DNA of 64,000 bases, taken from DASPWV01 sp046726375 (GTDB lineage: Bacteria > Acidobacteriota > Vicinamibacteria > Vicinamibacterales > UBA2999). The notes beneath the pieces were generated by a model. It had not been told where the DNA came from and did not search any database. It worked only from the letters and a program-made list of their open reading frames with translations. The DNA is taken from assembly GCA_046726375.1 (NCBI GenBank), contig JBKPAJ010000007.1, forward strand, positions 44,196-108,195, written 5' to 3'. The position numbers and the translations under genes are program-made. This document shows positions 8,303 to 17,082 of this stretch, piece by piece. Each line of letters starts with the position of its first letter. Position 1 is the stretch's first letter.

Positions 8303-10369
8303 CTATAAACCCGTGCGCGTCGTCGTTGGCGGGTCGGGCAGCTTGAACACAATCAACTCAGCCGGGAAGTTGGGCCCCGCGATCGCCACTGCGATGTACT
8401 GCTTGCCGTTGACCATATAGGTCATCGGCGAACCCGTTTGCGGCCCGGGCATCGCCACCGCACCCGCGTCCGCACCGGTCGCCTTGTCGTAGGCGCGCAG
8501 CAACGCGCCGCGTTGTCCGTTCGCCAGCGTGTTGAACCCGCCTTCGCCGGCGATCAGCAACGTTTTCGTGACCAGCGTGCCGATGCGGCCCGTACGGCCG
8601 GTGCGTGCAATGTTCAGCCCCTTGAGCGCCGGATGGTTCCTGATCGCATCCGGCGTATCGCCATGTGCGATCTGCCACACCAGATCGCCTTTGTTGAGAT
8701 CGAAGGCGGTGATGCGGCCATACGGCGGCTTCACGAGCGGAAGGCCTTGCACGTTCAACGCAGCAGCGCCGCCGCCGCCACCTCCGCCGCCTGCTCCGCC
8801 GCGGCCGCCACCAGCGGGCGCGGGCGCTGGCGCCGGCTTGGCGTTCGGATCCCGCGCGCGGCCCGAGATGAAGTTCATATCGGAGCGCTCCGCATCGTTC
8901 ACCAAACCGAGCGCGCTGATGTTCGTGTTCGAGAACACGTAGAGCATCTTCGTTTCGGGATCGAGCGACCCGCCTTGCCAGTTGGCACCGCCAGTGTTGC
9001 TCGGCAGCATGAGCGTGGCAAGCGGACCTTCCCACTTGCTTACGACCGGCGGCGTAAACAACGGACCAAGCTTGTAGCGCGACACCAACTTCACGGCTTC
9101 GGCGCGCAACTCCGGTGTGAAGTCGATCAGATCGTCGATCGAAACGCCTTGCCGATCGAACGGTGGCGGCTTGGTGACAAACGGCTGTGTCGGTGCGTAC
9201 CATTCACCAGGCACATCGCCCTTGGGAACGGGGCGTTCTTCGATCGGCCACACCGGCTGACCCGTGACGCGATCCAGCACGTAGATCCAGCCCTGCTTCG
9301 TGGGCTGCGCGAGCGCTTTGATCGCCTTGCCATTGACCGTAATGTCGGTGAGGATCGGCGCGCACGGAATATCCCAGTCCCAGATGCCGTGATGAACGGT
9401 CTGGTAGTGCCACTTCCGCTTGCCGGTTTTCAGATCGAGCGCGACGATGCTCTCGCCGAAAAGTCCGTCACCCGGTCGATGGCCTCCGTAGTAATCGCCG
9501 GTCGGCAGCTCGACACCCAAATACACGGTGTTGAGCTCCTCGTCCACGCTCATCTGCGCCCATACGCCGGTGTTGCCGGTGTTCGACCACGAGTCCTCTT
9601 GCCATGTGTCGTTGCCGAATTCTCCCGGCCGCGGCACGGTGTGGAAAATCCAGAGCCGCTTGCCCGTTCGTACGTCCAAGCCGCGCACATATCCCATCGC
9701 GGCGCGGCGGCTCTTCGGGGCCGATCCTTCGATGTGCGCCGCGCCAACGAGAATGACATCCTTCGAAATGATCGGCGCCGCGTGGAGACCGATTTCCCCG
9801 TTTTCGGCATCGATCACTTGATCGTTATCGAGCTTCAAATCGACGATGCCGTTCTTTCCAAAGGTCGGCACTCTGTCGCCGGTCTTCGCGTCGAGCGCGA
9901 TGAGCTGATAACCGGGCGTCACATAAACCACGCGCGCCTCTTTGCCGTCGCTCCAGTAGGCAAGGCCGCGGCCGGATAACTGCCGCGGTGCGGCTTCGCC
10001 GCGCTTGCCCTCATTGAGGCTGTGCATCCAAAGCATCTCGCCCGTGGTCGCATCGAGCGCGACGACGGCGCGTCGACTCCCGGCCGTCAGATAGAGCACG
10101 CCGTTCACCATCAGCGGCGTGGTTTGAAAATTGAACTCCGGCCGTGGACCGAGCGACTCGGTCCTGAACCTGAACGCCACTTCCAGTTGGTCGAAATTCT
10201 GCGCGCTGATTTGATCGAGCGGTGAGTAGCGCGTATTCGCAAGGTCGGCGCCGTACATGCGCCACTCGCCAACAGGTGCGCCCGTCTGTCCGTCGGCGGC
10301 GACGGTGCAGCAGACGAGCGCCACTACCCAGAGTCCCAGATGCCGGATTGAACGAGGAGTGTGTTTCAT
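8303..10369 (-). CDS. PQQ-dependent alcohol/sugar dehydrogenase-like beta-propeller, exported
   Basis: 688-aa periplasmic quinoprotein of the eight-bladed PQQ dehydrogenase family (membrane-bound glucose/quinate or methanol dehydrogenase-like). Repeated blade motifs (ALDATTGEMLW, ALDAKTGDRVP, ALDLKTGKRKW, VLDRVTGQPVW, FDLNKGDLVW) cover most of the length. The start is moved to the ATG at 10369, giving a clean signal peptide ending in VAADGQ; the frame is open further upstream but overlaps the neighbour's promoter. No haem motif is present, so electrons must go to a separate acceptor or quinone. A run of about 25 Gly/Ala/Pro residues sits near residue 540 as a flexible insertion between blades. 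Confidence 0.88.
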   Translation of the reverse strand: MKHTPRSIRHLGLWVVALVCCTVAADGQTGAPVGEWRMYGADLANTRYSPLDQISAQNFDQLEVAFRFRTESLGPRPEFNFQTTPLMVNGVLYLTAGSRRAVVALDATTGEMLWMHSLNEGKRGEAAPRQLSGRGLAYWSDGKEARVVYVTPGYQLIALDAKTGDRVPTFGKNGIVDLKLDNDQVIDAENGEIGLHAAPIISKDVILVGAAHIEGSAPKSRRAAMGYVRGLDVRTGKRLWIFHTVPRPGEFGNDTWQEDSWSNTGNTGVWAQMSVDEELNTVYLGVELPTGDYYGGHRPGDGLFGESIVALDLKTGKRKWHYQTVHHGIWDWDIPCAPILTDITVNGKAIKALAQPTKQGWIYVLDRVTGQPVWPIEERPVPKGDVPGEWYAPTQPFVTKPPPFDRQGVSIDDLIDFTPELRAEAVKLVSRYKLGPLFTPPVVSKWEGPLATLMLPSNTGGANWQGGSLDPETKMLYVFSNTNISALGLVNDAERSDMNFISGRARDPNAKPAPAPAPAGGGRGGAGGGGGGGGAAALNVQGLPLVKPPYGRITAFDLNKGDLVWQIAHGDTPDAIRNHPALKGLNIARTGRTGRIGTLVTKTLLIAGEGGFNTLANGQRGALLRAYDKATGADAGAVAMPGPQTGSPMTYMVNGKQYIAVAIAGPNFPAELIVFKLPDPPTTTRTGL

Positions 10370-10392
10370 AGGCTCAGCCCGCGTCAGCCTAC

Positions 10393-10398
10393 TATAAT
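10393..10398 (+). promoter_or_regulatory. Perfect -10 box upstream of the MoxR gene
   Basis: TATAAT in an otherwise GC-rich context, 17 nt before the MoxR ATG. A convincing -35 element is not obvious. The reverse strand of the same AT-rich patch reads TATAGT, so it could also serve the divergent dehydrogenase gene. Confidence 0.5.
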
Positions 10399-10414
10399 TT
10401 GGGCCGCCATTCAG

Positions 10415-11455
10415 ATGCATCCCGACCTGCAGGAGGCGATCGACTTCCATATCGCCGTCCTGGCCGAAGGCAGTAAAGCACTCGTCGGTTACGACACGGC
10501 CAAAGCGATCGCCAACGTCGTGCTGCTCTCCGAGATTCCGACGACTTACGACAAACGCGATGAGCGTCAGGTGAACGCCGGCAATCTGCTGCTGCGCGGC
10601 GTCCCTGGCGTCGGCAAGACCTTTTTCGGCGTGATTCTCGCCGCCATCAGCGACGCGAAGTTCGCCCGCCTGCAGGGCCGGGCCGACCTCCAGCCGACGG
10701 AAGTCGTCGGCTTCCAGATGATTAATCCCGCCACTGGCGAGCTCGTCACGGAGTTCGGGCCGTTGGCCTCGGCCGAAGTGATCCTGCTCGACGAGATCAA
10801 TCGCATTCCGCTCAAGTCGCAGAGCGCGTTTCTCGAAGGGTTGCAGGATCGAACCGTCACTGTCGGCTCGACGACCTACGATTTGCCGGCATTCAGCTTT
10901 GCGATTGCCACGATGAATCCCGTCGAGCTCGGCCAGGGCACGTTTCCGCTCTCCGAAGCCGCAACCGATCGGTTTGCGGCAATCGTGAACATCGGCTACC
11001 TGCCGGCCGAGGAAGAAGAAAAGCTCGTCGCCTTCGATTTCAAGCGAGTTCGCCTCAAACCGCTGCTGGCCAAGCAGCGCATCATTCAGCTACGCGGCGC
11101 GATCTCCGAGCACGTATTTCTTCACGAGCGACTCGGCCGCTATATTCAGCGGCTCGTCGCGGCGACGCGTCCCTACAATCCTGAGACCGACTGGAACCAG
11201 CACTCGCCATCGGCGCTGGTTGAACGCGGCGTCGATCTCGGCGCCTCCCCGCGCGCGATCATCGTGTGGAGCCGGTTGGCAAAAGTATGGGCCTTGCTCC
11301 AGCATCGGCGCGCCGAGGTGTACCCGGAAGATATTCAGGATCTCGCGCCGTTCGTGCTGAGTCACCGGATCTGGCTGGGACCGCATGCGGCAAGTCACGG
11401 GTTGACGACGGAAGCGGTGATCCGTGATGTGATCGACGAGGTGGCGATACCGTGA
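10415..11455 (+). CDS. MoxR-family AAA+ ATPase
   Basis: 346-aa cytoplasmic AAA+ ATPase of the MoxR group, which act as chaperones with VWA-domain partners. Walker A is GVPGVGKTF, Walker B is VILLDEINR, and the sensor-1 region contains ATMNPVE. The C-terminal helical lid domain follows from about residue 240. The ATG at 10415 is chosen because it starts the conserved N-terminal helix and follows the TATAAT box. It heads a run of VWA-protein genes, the usual MoxR context. Confidence 0.92.
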   Translation: MHPDLQEAIDFHIAVLAEGSKALVGYDTAKAIANVVLLSEIPTTYDKRDERQVNAGNLLLRGVPGVGKTFFGVILAAISDAKFARLQGRADLQPTEVVGFQMINPATGELVTEFGPLASAEVILLDEINRIPLKSQSAFLEGLQDRTVTVGSTTYDLPAFSFAIATMNPVELGQGTFPLSEAATDRFAAIVNIGYLPAEEEEKLVAFDFKRVRLKPLLAKQRIIQLRGAISEHVFLHERLGRYIQRLVAATRPYNPETDWNQHSPSALVERGVDLGASPRAIIVWSRLAKVWALLQHRRAEVYPEDIQDLAPFVLSHRIWLGPHAASHGLTTEAVIRDVIDEVAIP

Positions 11456-11468
11456 ATACGCGCGAGAA

Positions 11469-11565
11469 TTCAAAATGGGAAATGCAAAATGCCAAAAGAC
11501 TCAAAGCATAGGCGCACCATGGCGCGTTCGTTTGTTTTGAATGTTGCATTTGTCATTTTGCATTG
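11469..11565 (+). repeat. Inverted word repeat, AATGCAAAATG type
   Basis: An 11-bp word AATGCAAAATG at 11481-11491 returns exactly as its reverse complement at 11554-11564, embedded in longer degenerate copies on each side. Unlike the other blocks, its distal arm lies inside a coding region and encodes part of the next gene's signal peptide. Confidence 0.65.
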
Positions 11566-12676
11566 CGTTGCTGCGAGCTCGGCTGCGCAGCCGGCGCGCG
11601 AGCAGGAGATTGATCCTCTCCGCTGCTGGTGGCGGACATCCGAAGGCGCCATTACCGTCGGCCAGCCATTTTCGGCGACGCTGACGTGCGCCGTGCTTGA
11701 CACAGCGAACGTCCGCGTTGTCCCCGATGAAACGCAGCTGGCAGCCGAGACGATTCAGCTGGCGCCTTTCGAGCTGATTGGCGGTGATCATCCCGCGGAG
11801 CTGAGGAGCGGCGTGCGGCGGTTCTTCCAATACGAGTACCGGCTGCGCCTCATCGATCCGGCGGCGATTGGCAAGGATGTGCCGCTACCGCGGCTCGTCA
11901 TCCACTATCGCGTCGAAAGCCGCGTACAGTCGCAGGCGTCCGAAGGACGCGATCTGACGTACGTGATGCCGCTTGTCGCCGTGCGCGTGATGTCGCTCGT
12001 TCCGACGGATGCCTCCGACATCCGCGACGCGTCACACGAACCGTTCGGGGCGATTGAGGCGTTGCGCTTTCGCGCGCGTATGCTCGAGATCGCGGCGCTG
12101 ACGCTTGGCATTCTCGGCGGCGTGATTCTCGCCGCCGCGATCGTGCGCGCGTTAGTCGCGCCGCGCCGCCGCACAACGGGCGCCGTCGTGCGGCTGTCGG
12201 ATGGCGCGATCTTGCGCGCGGTGGCGTCGGAACTGGCCGCGGTGCAGAGCGAAAGCCGCGGCGGGTGGAATCCGTCGCTGCTGAATCGCGCGCTTGCCGC
12301 CTTGCGCGTGGCCGCCGCCTACGCGCTCGGGCGGCACGTGCCGCATCGCACTCTTGCGGCTGGCGCCGAAACGCCCGAAGGCCGCTTCGTTGTCGCGCGC
12401 GGCCTGATTAGAAAGCGCCGATCCACCGTGACGAGCCCGATTACAGCTGCCGACGTCAAACGTGAGCTCGATCAATTACCGCTGACGGCGTCTCACGAGC
12501 GCCGCACACGCCTCGAAACGCTGCACACGTCGCTGCAGACGCTGACGCACGCGCAGTACTCGGCCAAGCCGGCAGAACCCGCGGACGAGGCTGTGACATC
12601 GGCGCTGCAGGTCGTCCATCAGCTGCGTCGCGAACGCCGCTGGTTTACCTGGCTGACGCCGTCGCCATCCCGATGA
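11519..12676 (+). CDS. Exported membrane-anchored protein of the MoxR/VWA operon (BatD-like position)
   Basis: 385-aa protein with an N-terminal signal peptide ending near AASSAAQ, an extracytoplasmic beta-rich domain (residues 25-180) resembling those of Bat/oxygen-tolerance proteins, one transmembrane helix at about 190-215 (LGILGGVILAAAIV), and a cytoplasmic helical tail. The ATG at 11519 is preferred because it places the signal peptide at the start; an earlier in-frame ATG at 11489 adds ten charged residues. It follows the MoxR gene and its 3' end overlaps the VWA gene by ATGA, so it is likely a partner in the same assembly. Family assignment is by context and architecture only. Confidence 0.7.
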   Translation: MARSFVLNVAFVILHCVAASSAAQPAREQEIDPLRCWWRTSEGAITVGQPFSATLTCAVLDTANVRVVPDETQLAAETIQLAPFELIGGDHPAELRSGVRRFFQYEYRLRLIDPAAIGKDVPLPRLVIHYRVESRVQSQASEGRDLTYVMPLVAVRVMSLVPTDASDIRDASHEPFGAIEALRFRARMLEIAALTLGILGGVILAAAIVRALVAPRRRTTGAVVRLSDGAILRAVASELAAVQSESRGGWNPSLLNRALAALRVAAAYALGRHVPHRTLAAGAETPEGRFVVARGLIRKRRSTVTSPITAADVKRELDQLPLTASHERRTRLETLHTSLQTLTHAQYSAKPAEPADEAVTSALQVVHQLRRERRWFTWLTPSPSR

Positions 12677-13773
12677 CCTTCATCGCGCGACTCGAGCAGC
12701 TGCTGCGGCAACAGGCGGCAGACTGGGATAACGTGAGCATCGCCGCGCTGCGTTACTGGCACCGCGATGAAGCGCGTCTCTTCCTCACGGCAGTCATTGG
12801 CACGCTCCTGTTGCTCCTGACCATCCGCCTGTTGCTGTCGCGCCGGCGCGGTCGCGGGGCCGGCCTACCCGCGCTCCTGCGGCAATCGGAGTCGCCTCGG
12901 CTTGCGTGGCTTCGTCACCTCCCGCTGGGGCTGTTTGTCGCCGGTCTGCCGTTTGCGCTCCTGGCGATTGCCGATCCGTACGCGGCGCTTGTACAGGAGG
13001 ACACCACGTTTCCCGGACGTCGCATCAGTCTAATGATCGACGCGTCCACCAGCATGTCCACGTCGTTCAAGACCGACACGCTCAAGACGCGCTCTCCGAA
13101 CGGACCCGCCTTCTACACCACGGTCGCTGCGGCCGAACAGTTCGTGCAGTTGCGCCGCAAGGGCCGCCACCAGGACTTGATTGCGCTCGTCGAGTTCGGC
13201 AACCAGGCGTACGTGATCACGCCGTTCACCAACGACTACGACAACATTCTGTTGAGCATCAATCTGATCAGCGATCCGGTGGAGTTCTCGCTCTTTCCCG
13301 ATCGCGGGACGATCATCGCGCACGCCGTGGAGCAGAGCATCGGGTTGTTCAAGGCGTTTGATTTTCTGGAGGCCTCCGGCAACCTCATGGTGATCTTCAC
13401 CGACGGTGAAGACACGCGTGCGGAGTTTCAGGGCGTCAGCCTCGACGAGATCCTTCAGAGCGCGGTGGACAACAGGATTCCGTTGTACTTCGTGCGGACC
13501 AACTACGACAAGGCGCTCGGCGACATCATCCCCGACGCGCTCTGGAAAAACGCGGTCGAAAAAACCGGCGGCAAGTTCTATGCGGCAAGCGACGAGGCGA
13601 GCTTGATGCGCGCGATTCGCGACATCGACCGGCTGGCCGCGGGCACGATCCGCGTCAAGCGGTACGCGACGCAGAAAGCGGAGTTCGCGCCCTTCGCGCT
13701 GATTGCGGCCGCGTTCTGGTGCGGTGCGGCCGGTCTCAAACTGTCGAGCGGCAGATTTCAGACGCTGCCGTAG
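12673..13773 (+). CDS. VWA-domain membrane protein (Bat-like)
   Basis: 366-aa protein with two N-terminal transmembrane helices (about 36-56 and 84-101), a von Willebrand factor A domain with a complete MIDAS start motif DASTS at residue 123 and the later TDGED segment, and a C-terminal helix at about 339-357. VWA proteins next to MoxR ATPases bind metal-dependently to partners and are thought to help assemble or activate complexes. The ATG overlaps the previous gene's stop (ATGA). The gene is followed by a 0.7-kb repeat block. Confidence 0.88.
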   Translation: MTFIARLEQLLRQQAADWDNVSIAALRYWHRDEARLFLTAVIGTLLLLLTIRLLLSRRRGRGAGLPALLRQSESPRLAWLRHLPLGLFVAGLPFALLAIADPYAALVQEDTTFPGRRISLMIDASTSMSTSFKTDTLKTRSPNGPAFYTTVAAAEQFVQLRRKGRHQDLIALVEFGNQAYVITPFTNDYDNILLSINLISDPVEFSLFPDRGTIIAHAVEQSIGLFKAFDFLEASGNLMVIFTDGEDTRAEFQGVSLDEILQSAVDNRIPLYFVRTNYDKALGDIIPDALWKNAVEKTGGKFYAASDEASLMRAIRDIDRLAAGTIRVKRYATQKAEFAPFALIAAAFWCGAAGLKLSSGRFQTLP

Positions 13774-13778
13774 AGATA

Positions 13779-14505
13779 ACAGGGAGATCAGCGAGATCAG
13801 GGAGAGCGATAACAGGGAGATCAGGGAGATCAGGGAGCGATAACAGGGAGATCAGGGAGATCAGGGAGATCAGCGAGATCGGGAGAAATAACAGGGAGAT
13901 CAGGGAGGTCAGGGAGAAATATCAGGGAGAAGTAACAGGGAGATCGGGGAGATCAAGGAGCGATAACAGGGAGATCAGGGAGATCAGGGAGATCAGCGAG
14001 ATCGGGAGAAATAACAGGGAGATCAGGGAGGTCAGGGAGAAATATCAGGGAGAAATAACAGGGAGATCGGGGAGATCAGGGAGCGCGCGATAAGAGGGAG
14101 ACCAGGGAGATCAGGGAGATCAGCGAGATCGGGAGAAATAACAGGGACATCAGGGAGATCAGGGAGAAATATCAGGGAGAGCAGGGAGAGCAGGGAGAGC
14201 AGGGGAAGATCAGGGCGGAACAATCGGGAGATCGGGGACACCGAGGAGAGATAACAGGTAGGTCGGGTAGATCGCGAGTGATGAGAAGAACTGTTTTGTT
14301 CTCCCTGATCTCCCTGATCTCCCTGTTTTTCTCCCTGGTCTCCCTGATCTCCCTGTTAATTCTCCCTGGTCTCCCTGATCTCCCTGTTAATTCTCCCGGA
14401 TCTCCCTGATCTCCCTCCCGGATCTCCCTGATCTCCCTGTTAAATTCTCCCGGATCTCCCTGATCTCCCTGTTAATTCTCCATGATCTCCCTGATCTCCT
14501 TGTGA
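13779..14505 (+). repeat. Large inverted word-repeat block with a 123-bp tandem unit (AGGGAGATC type)
   Basis: About 730 bp without a gene. Positions 13779-14270 are built from AGGGAGATC, with GATAAC and GAAATAACAGG variants, on the plus strand; 14290-14505 switch to the complementary CTCCCTGATCTCC. Inside the first arm, a higher-order unit of 123 bp is repeated in tandem at 13835, 13958 and 14081; the first two copies differ at about two positions and the third is diverged. ORFs here are translations of the repeat (EIREIREI-like) and are not credible. It lies between same-strand genes of one operon. Confidence 0.9.
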
Positions 14506-14523
14506 ACTTACGAGGATAAATCG

Positions 14524-15153
14524 ATGAAACAACTGACGATTGGCGTGATGGTCGCCCTGGTGTTCTTTGCTGCGTCGGCCTTTGCCTTCAGAGAGGCGCG
14601 GCGCCTGCGCGCAGACGCGGACGGACGCGAGCGCCTGGCCACGCTTCGCCATGTCGGATTGGACAACGCAAAATCCGAATACTGGCGCGGTGAGTACGAC
14701 CGCGTCATTTCTGTATCTGCGCCCGCGGATCGCGATCCGGATCTGGAGCGGCTGTTGCTCTCCGCCAACGCCGCGTTCCGAAAGACGCAACGCGAGGCGC
14801 CACCGCGTCAGGCGCAGCTGCAGCAGCTCGATGCGGTACTGCAGTCCTACGCGTCGGTGTTGAAATCGGGACCATTTGTTGCTGACGCCGCTTACAACTA
14901 CGAGTTTGTCGCGCGGGTGCGGGAGGCGATCAGCCGCGGGAAACCGCCGGCCTCGTCGGCGGCGCGAGCATCGGGGCCATCCGAGCCGCGTGCCGTCGAT
15001 CTTCCGGCCGGACCGACGATCCACGGCCGTCCGGGCGGACCACCGCCGGGCACGAAGGGCGAGGAGTTCGAGGTCATCGCGCCGATGGAGTTTGGGGATC
15101 GTGAGGCGCAGCCTGAACCCAACGCCGGAGGCAAGCCGCTGCGCAAGGGCTGA
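14524..15153 (+). CDS. Signal-anchored helical (TPR-like) protein
   Basis: 209-aa protein with an N-terminal hydrophobic anchor (residues 5-22) and a helical periplasmic region that contains patterns like tetratricopeptide repeats (AKSEYWRGEYDRVI, LLSANAAFRKTQ, AAYNYEFVARVREAI). The C-terminal 60 residues are Pro/Gly-rich and end in a PxEF-like segment. Bat operons usually include a TPR protein (BatC/BatE) between VWA genes, which fits its place just before the second VWA gene. The ATG follows TACGAGGATAAATCG, a moderate ribosome-binding site. Confidence 0.7.
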   Translation: MKQLTIGVMVALVFFAASAFAFREARRLRADADGRERLATLRHVGLDNAKSEYWRGEYDRVISVSAPADRDPDLERLLLSANAAFRKTQREAPPRQAQLQQLDAVLQSYASVLKSGPFVADAAYNYEFVARVREAISRGKPPASSAARASGPSEPRAVDLPAGPTIHGRPGGPPPGTKGEEFEVIAPMEFGDREAQPEPNAGGKPLRKG

Positions 15154-15158
15154 CGATC

Positions 15159-16247
15159 GTGGTCTTTCGAGAGCCCGACTACCTGTGGTTCGTGATCGTG
15201 CCGCTGCTGCTGGTCGTGCTGTGCGTCTGGCGGTTCGTGCAGCGGCGGCGTGACGTTCGACAGTTGGTCTCGCGGCGCATTGTGCCCTCGCGACAGCGCT
15301 TCGGCTTCGTTGGCGACCTGCCATTCTGGTTGGCCATTGCCGTCGCCAGTGCGCTATTGATCATCGCGGTCGCTAGACCCGCCGCGCCGACGAACACATT
15401 ACGCCGCGCCGGTGTCGACGTCGTCATTCTGCAGGACGCGTCGGCCTCCATGCGCGTGAGCGACGTCGCCGGCGCGCAGGATCGCTGGAGCCGATCGATG
15501 CGGTTTCTGCGCGGTCTCGGCGATGCCTTGAGCTGGCGCGAGGACCGCATTGCCCTGGCGGCTTTCGCGCACATCGCGGCGCCGCAGGTGCGTCTTACGC
15601 GCGATCCGAACACGCTGTTTTTCTTTCTGGATCATCTGGAGCACCAGGCGCCGTTTCGGCTCGAAGACGCGACCACGTGGGACACCAATCTGGAGCTCGG
15701 CGTGTATTGGGGCTTGCGCCTGATCGACAAGGACGAAGAGATTCATGGCCGATCGCCAAACGCCAAGCTGTTCGTGCTGTTGTCGGATGGCGAGGCATGG
15801 AGCGGGGAAGTGGCGAAGTCTGTGGAGCTGGCGAGGGACCGCAGTATCCCTGTGTTCGTGATCGGTGTCGGATCGCTGAGCGGCGGGCGTATGCCGGTGG
15901 TGCCCGAGCTCGACCAGGAGACCCCGCCCGACGAACGCCCGCCGCTGGTGTCGCGCCTCGATCGGCCGGCGCTGCAGCGGATTGCGTCGGCCGGTGGCGG
16001 CCGCTACTTCGAGCTCGATCGCGTGCCCGATCGCGATATCGCCAACGCCATCGTGGATACGGGGCGCCGCCTCGCGCCCGCCCTCGGGTCGGTGGAGGTG
16101 CACACCGATCTTTACTGGTGGGTCTTGTGCGCCGCCGGTATCGCAGCGGCTGCAGGGTTGCTGTTTATCCGCGAGGCGGCGGCACTCGCTTTTCTCCTCG
16201 CCGGCGCCGGCGCTGCCGCCCTCGTCCTGCAGCGCGCGCTCTGGTAG
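15159..16247 (+). CDS. VWA-domain membrane protein (BatA/BatB-like)
   Basis: 362-aa protein of BatA/BatB architecture: two N-terminal transmembrane helices (about 9-26 and 55-72), a VWA domain beginning with the MIDAS motif DASAS at residue 93 and containing LLSDGEAWSG, and two C-terminal helices (about 324-342 and 345-360). The first helix pair with the FREPDYLW opening is typical of Bat proteins. GTG start 5 nt after the TPR-like gene. Together with the MoxR ATPase and the other VWA protein it forms a Bat-like module. Confidence 0.88.
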   Translation: MVFREPDYLWFVIVPLLLVVLCVWRFVQRRRDVRQLVSRRIVPSRQRFGFVGDLPFWLAIAVASALLIIAVARPAAPTNTLRRAGVDVVILQDASASMRVSDVAGAQDRWSRSMRFLRGLGDALSWREDRIALAAFAHIAAPQVRLTRDPNTLFFFLDHLEHQAPFRLEDATTWDTNLELGVYWGLRLIDKDEEIHGRSPNAKLFVLLSDGEAWSGEVAKSVELARDRSIPVFVIGVGSLSGGRMPVVPELDQETPPDERPPLVSRLDRPALQRIASAGGGRYFELDRVPDRDIANAIVDTGRRLAPALGSVEVHTDLYWWVLCAAGIAAAAGLLFIREAAALAFLLAGAGAAALVLQRALW

Positions 16248-16316
16248 CGTCGCCTTCCGGGCGAGCAGTAACGGGGTATTCTTATCGGTCATCCAAAGGA
16301 AAGCGGAGGTGCGGAC

Positions 16317-16979
16317 ATGAGTTTGAAGATAGGCGACGTTGCGCCGGATTTCGAGGCCGACACAACCGAGGGTCGAATCCGGTTCCACGAATGGATCGGC
16401 GACGCGTGGGCGGTTTTGTTCTCGCACCCGAAGGATTTCACGCCGGTGTGCACGACCGAGCTGGGATACATGGCGAAGCTCAAGCCTGAATTCGAGAAGC
16501 GCGGGGTCAAGGTCATCGGGTTGAGTGTCGATCCGGTCGACAACCACTCGCGCTGGGCCAACGACATCAAAGAAACCCAGGGGTTTGCGCCCAACTACCC
16601 GATGATTGGCGACACCGAACTCGAGGTGTCGAAGCTGTATGGCATGTTGCCTGCGGATCTCGAGGGAACCTGCGACGGCCGAACGCCGGCCGACAATGCC
16701 ACGGTCCGCACGGTGTTCGTGGTCGGTCCCGACAAGAAGATCAAGCTGCACTTTGCGTATCCGATGACGACCGGGCGGAACTTCGACGAGGTGCTGCGCG
16801 TGATCGACTCGATGCAGTTGACGGCCAAGCACAAAGTGGCGACGCCGGTGAACTGGAAGCAGGGTGAGGATGTGATCATCGCGGGCTCGGTTTCGGATGA
16901 CGAGGCAAAGAAGACGTATCCGGAGGGTTGGAAGTCGCCGAAGCCGTATTTGCGGATCGTGCCGCAGCCGCGGGGATAG
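16317..16979 (+). CDS. 1-Cys peroxiredoxin (Prx6-type)
   Basis: 220-aa thiol peroxidase that reduces hydrogen and organic peroxides. The catalytic site is DFTPVCTTELG with the peroxidatic Cys at about residue 45 and the conserved Pro and Thr. The length and the C-terminal extension (YPEGWKSPKPYLR) match the Prx6/1-Cys group; one further Cys in EGTCDGRTP is not at the usual resolving position. A GGAGG ribosome-binding site at 16305-16309 lies 7 nt before the ATG. It appears to be a single-gene unit followed by a word-repeat hairpin. Confidence 0.93.
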   Translation: MSLKIGDVAPDFEADTTEGRIRFHEWIGDAWAVLFSHPKDFTPVCTTELGYMAKLKPEFEKRGVKVIGLSVDPVDNHSRWANDIKETQGFAPNYPMIGDTELEVSKLYGMLPADLEGTCDGRTPADNATVRTVFVVGPDKKIKLHFAYPMTTGRNFDEVLRVIDSMQLTAKHKVATPVNWKQGEDVIIAGSVSDDEAKKTYPEGWKSPKPYLRIVPQPRG

Positions 16980-16984
16980 GTACG

Positions 16985-17071
16985 AGTTCTAGGTTCCTAG
17001 GTTCCCAAGTTCATAGGTTCTGGAGCGTCGGAACCATGGAACTTCGGAACCTGGGAACTTCGAAACCTCGA
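16985..17071 (+). repeat. Inverted word repeat, AGGTTCC type
   Basis: Between convergent peroxiredoxin and NlpC/P60 genes. The plus strand reads variants of AGGTTCC/AAGTTC to about 17020, then the complementary GGAACC/GAACTT words to 17071; GTTCCCAAGTTC pairs with GAACCTGGGAAC at 11 of 12 positions. Well placed as a bidirectional terminator. Confidence 0.75.
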
Positions 17072-17082
17072 AACGCGCTGGC

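Noticed and set aside
8438..9979. 513-codon open frame on the plus strand
   Set aside because: It is antisense to the PQQ dehydrogenase gene, is Arg/His-rich and matches no family; a codon-bias shadow.
13719..14093. Open frame encoding REIREIREISEIG-type repeats
   Set aside because: A translation of the AGGGAGATC word array that starts inside the VWA gene; no ribosome-binding site and the period is set by DNA words.
15399..16832. 477-codon open frame on the minus strand
   Set aside because: Antisense to the VWA and peroxiredoxin genes, both of which have complete motifs.
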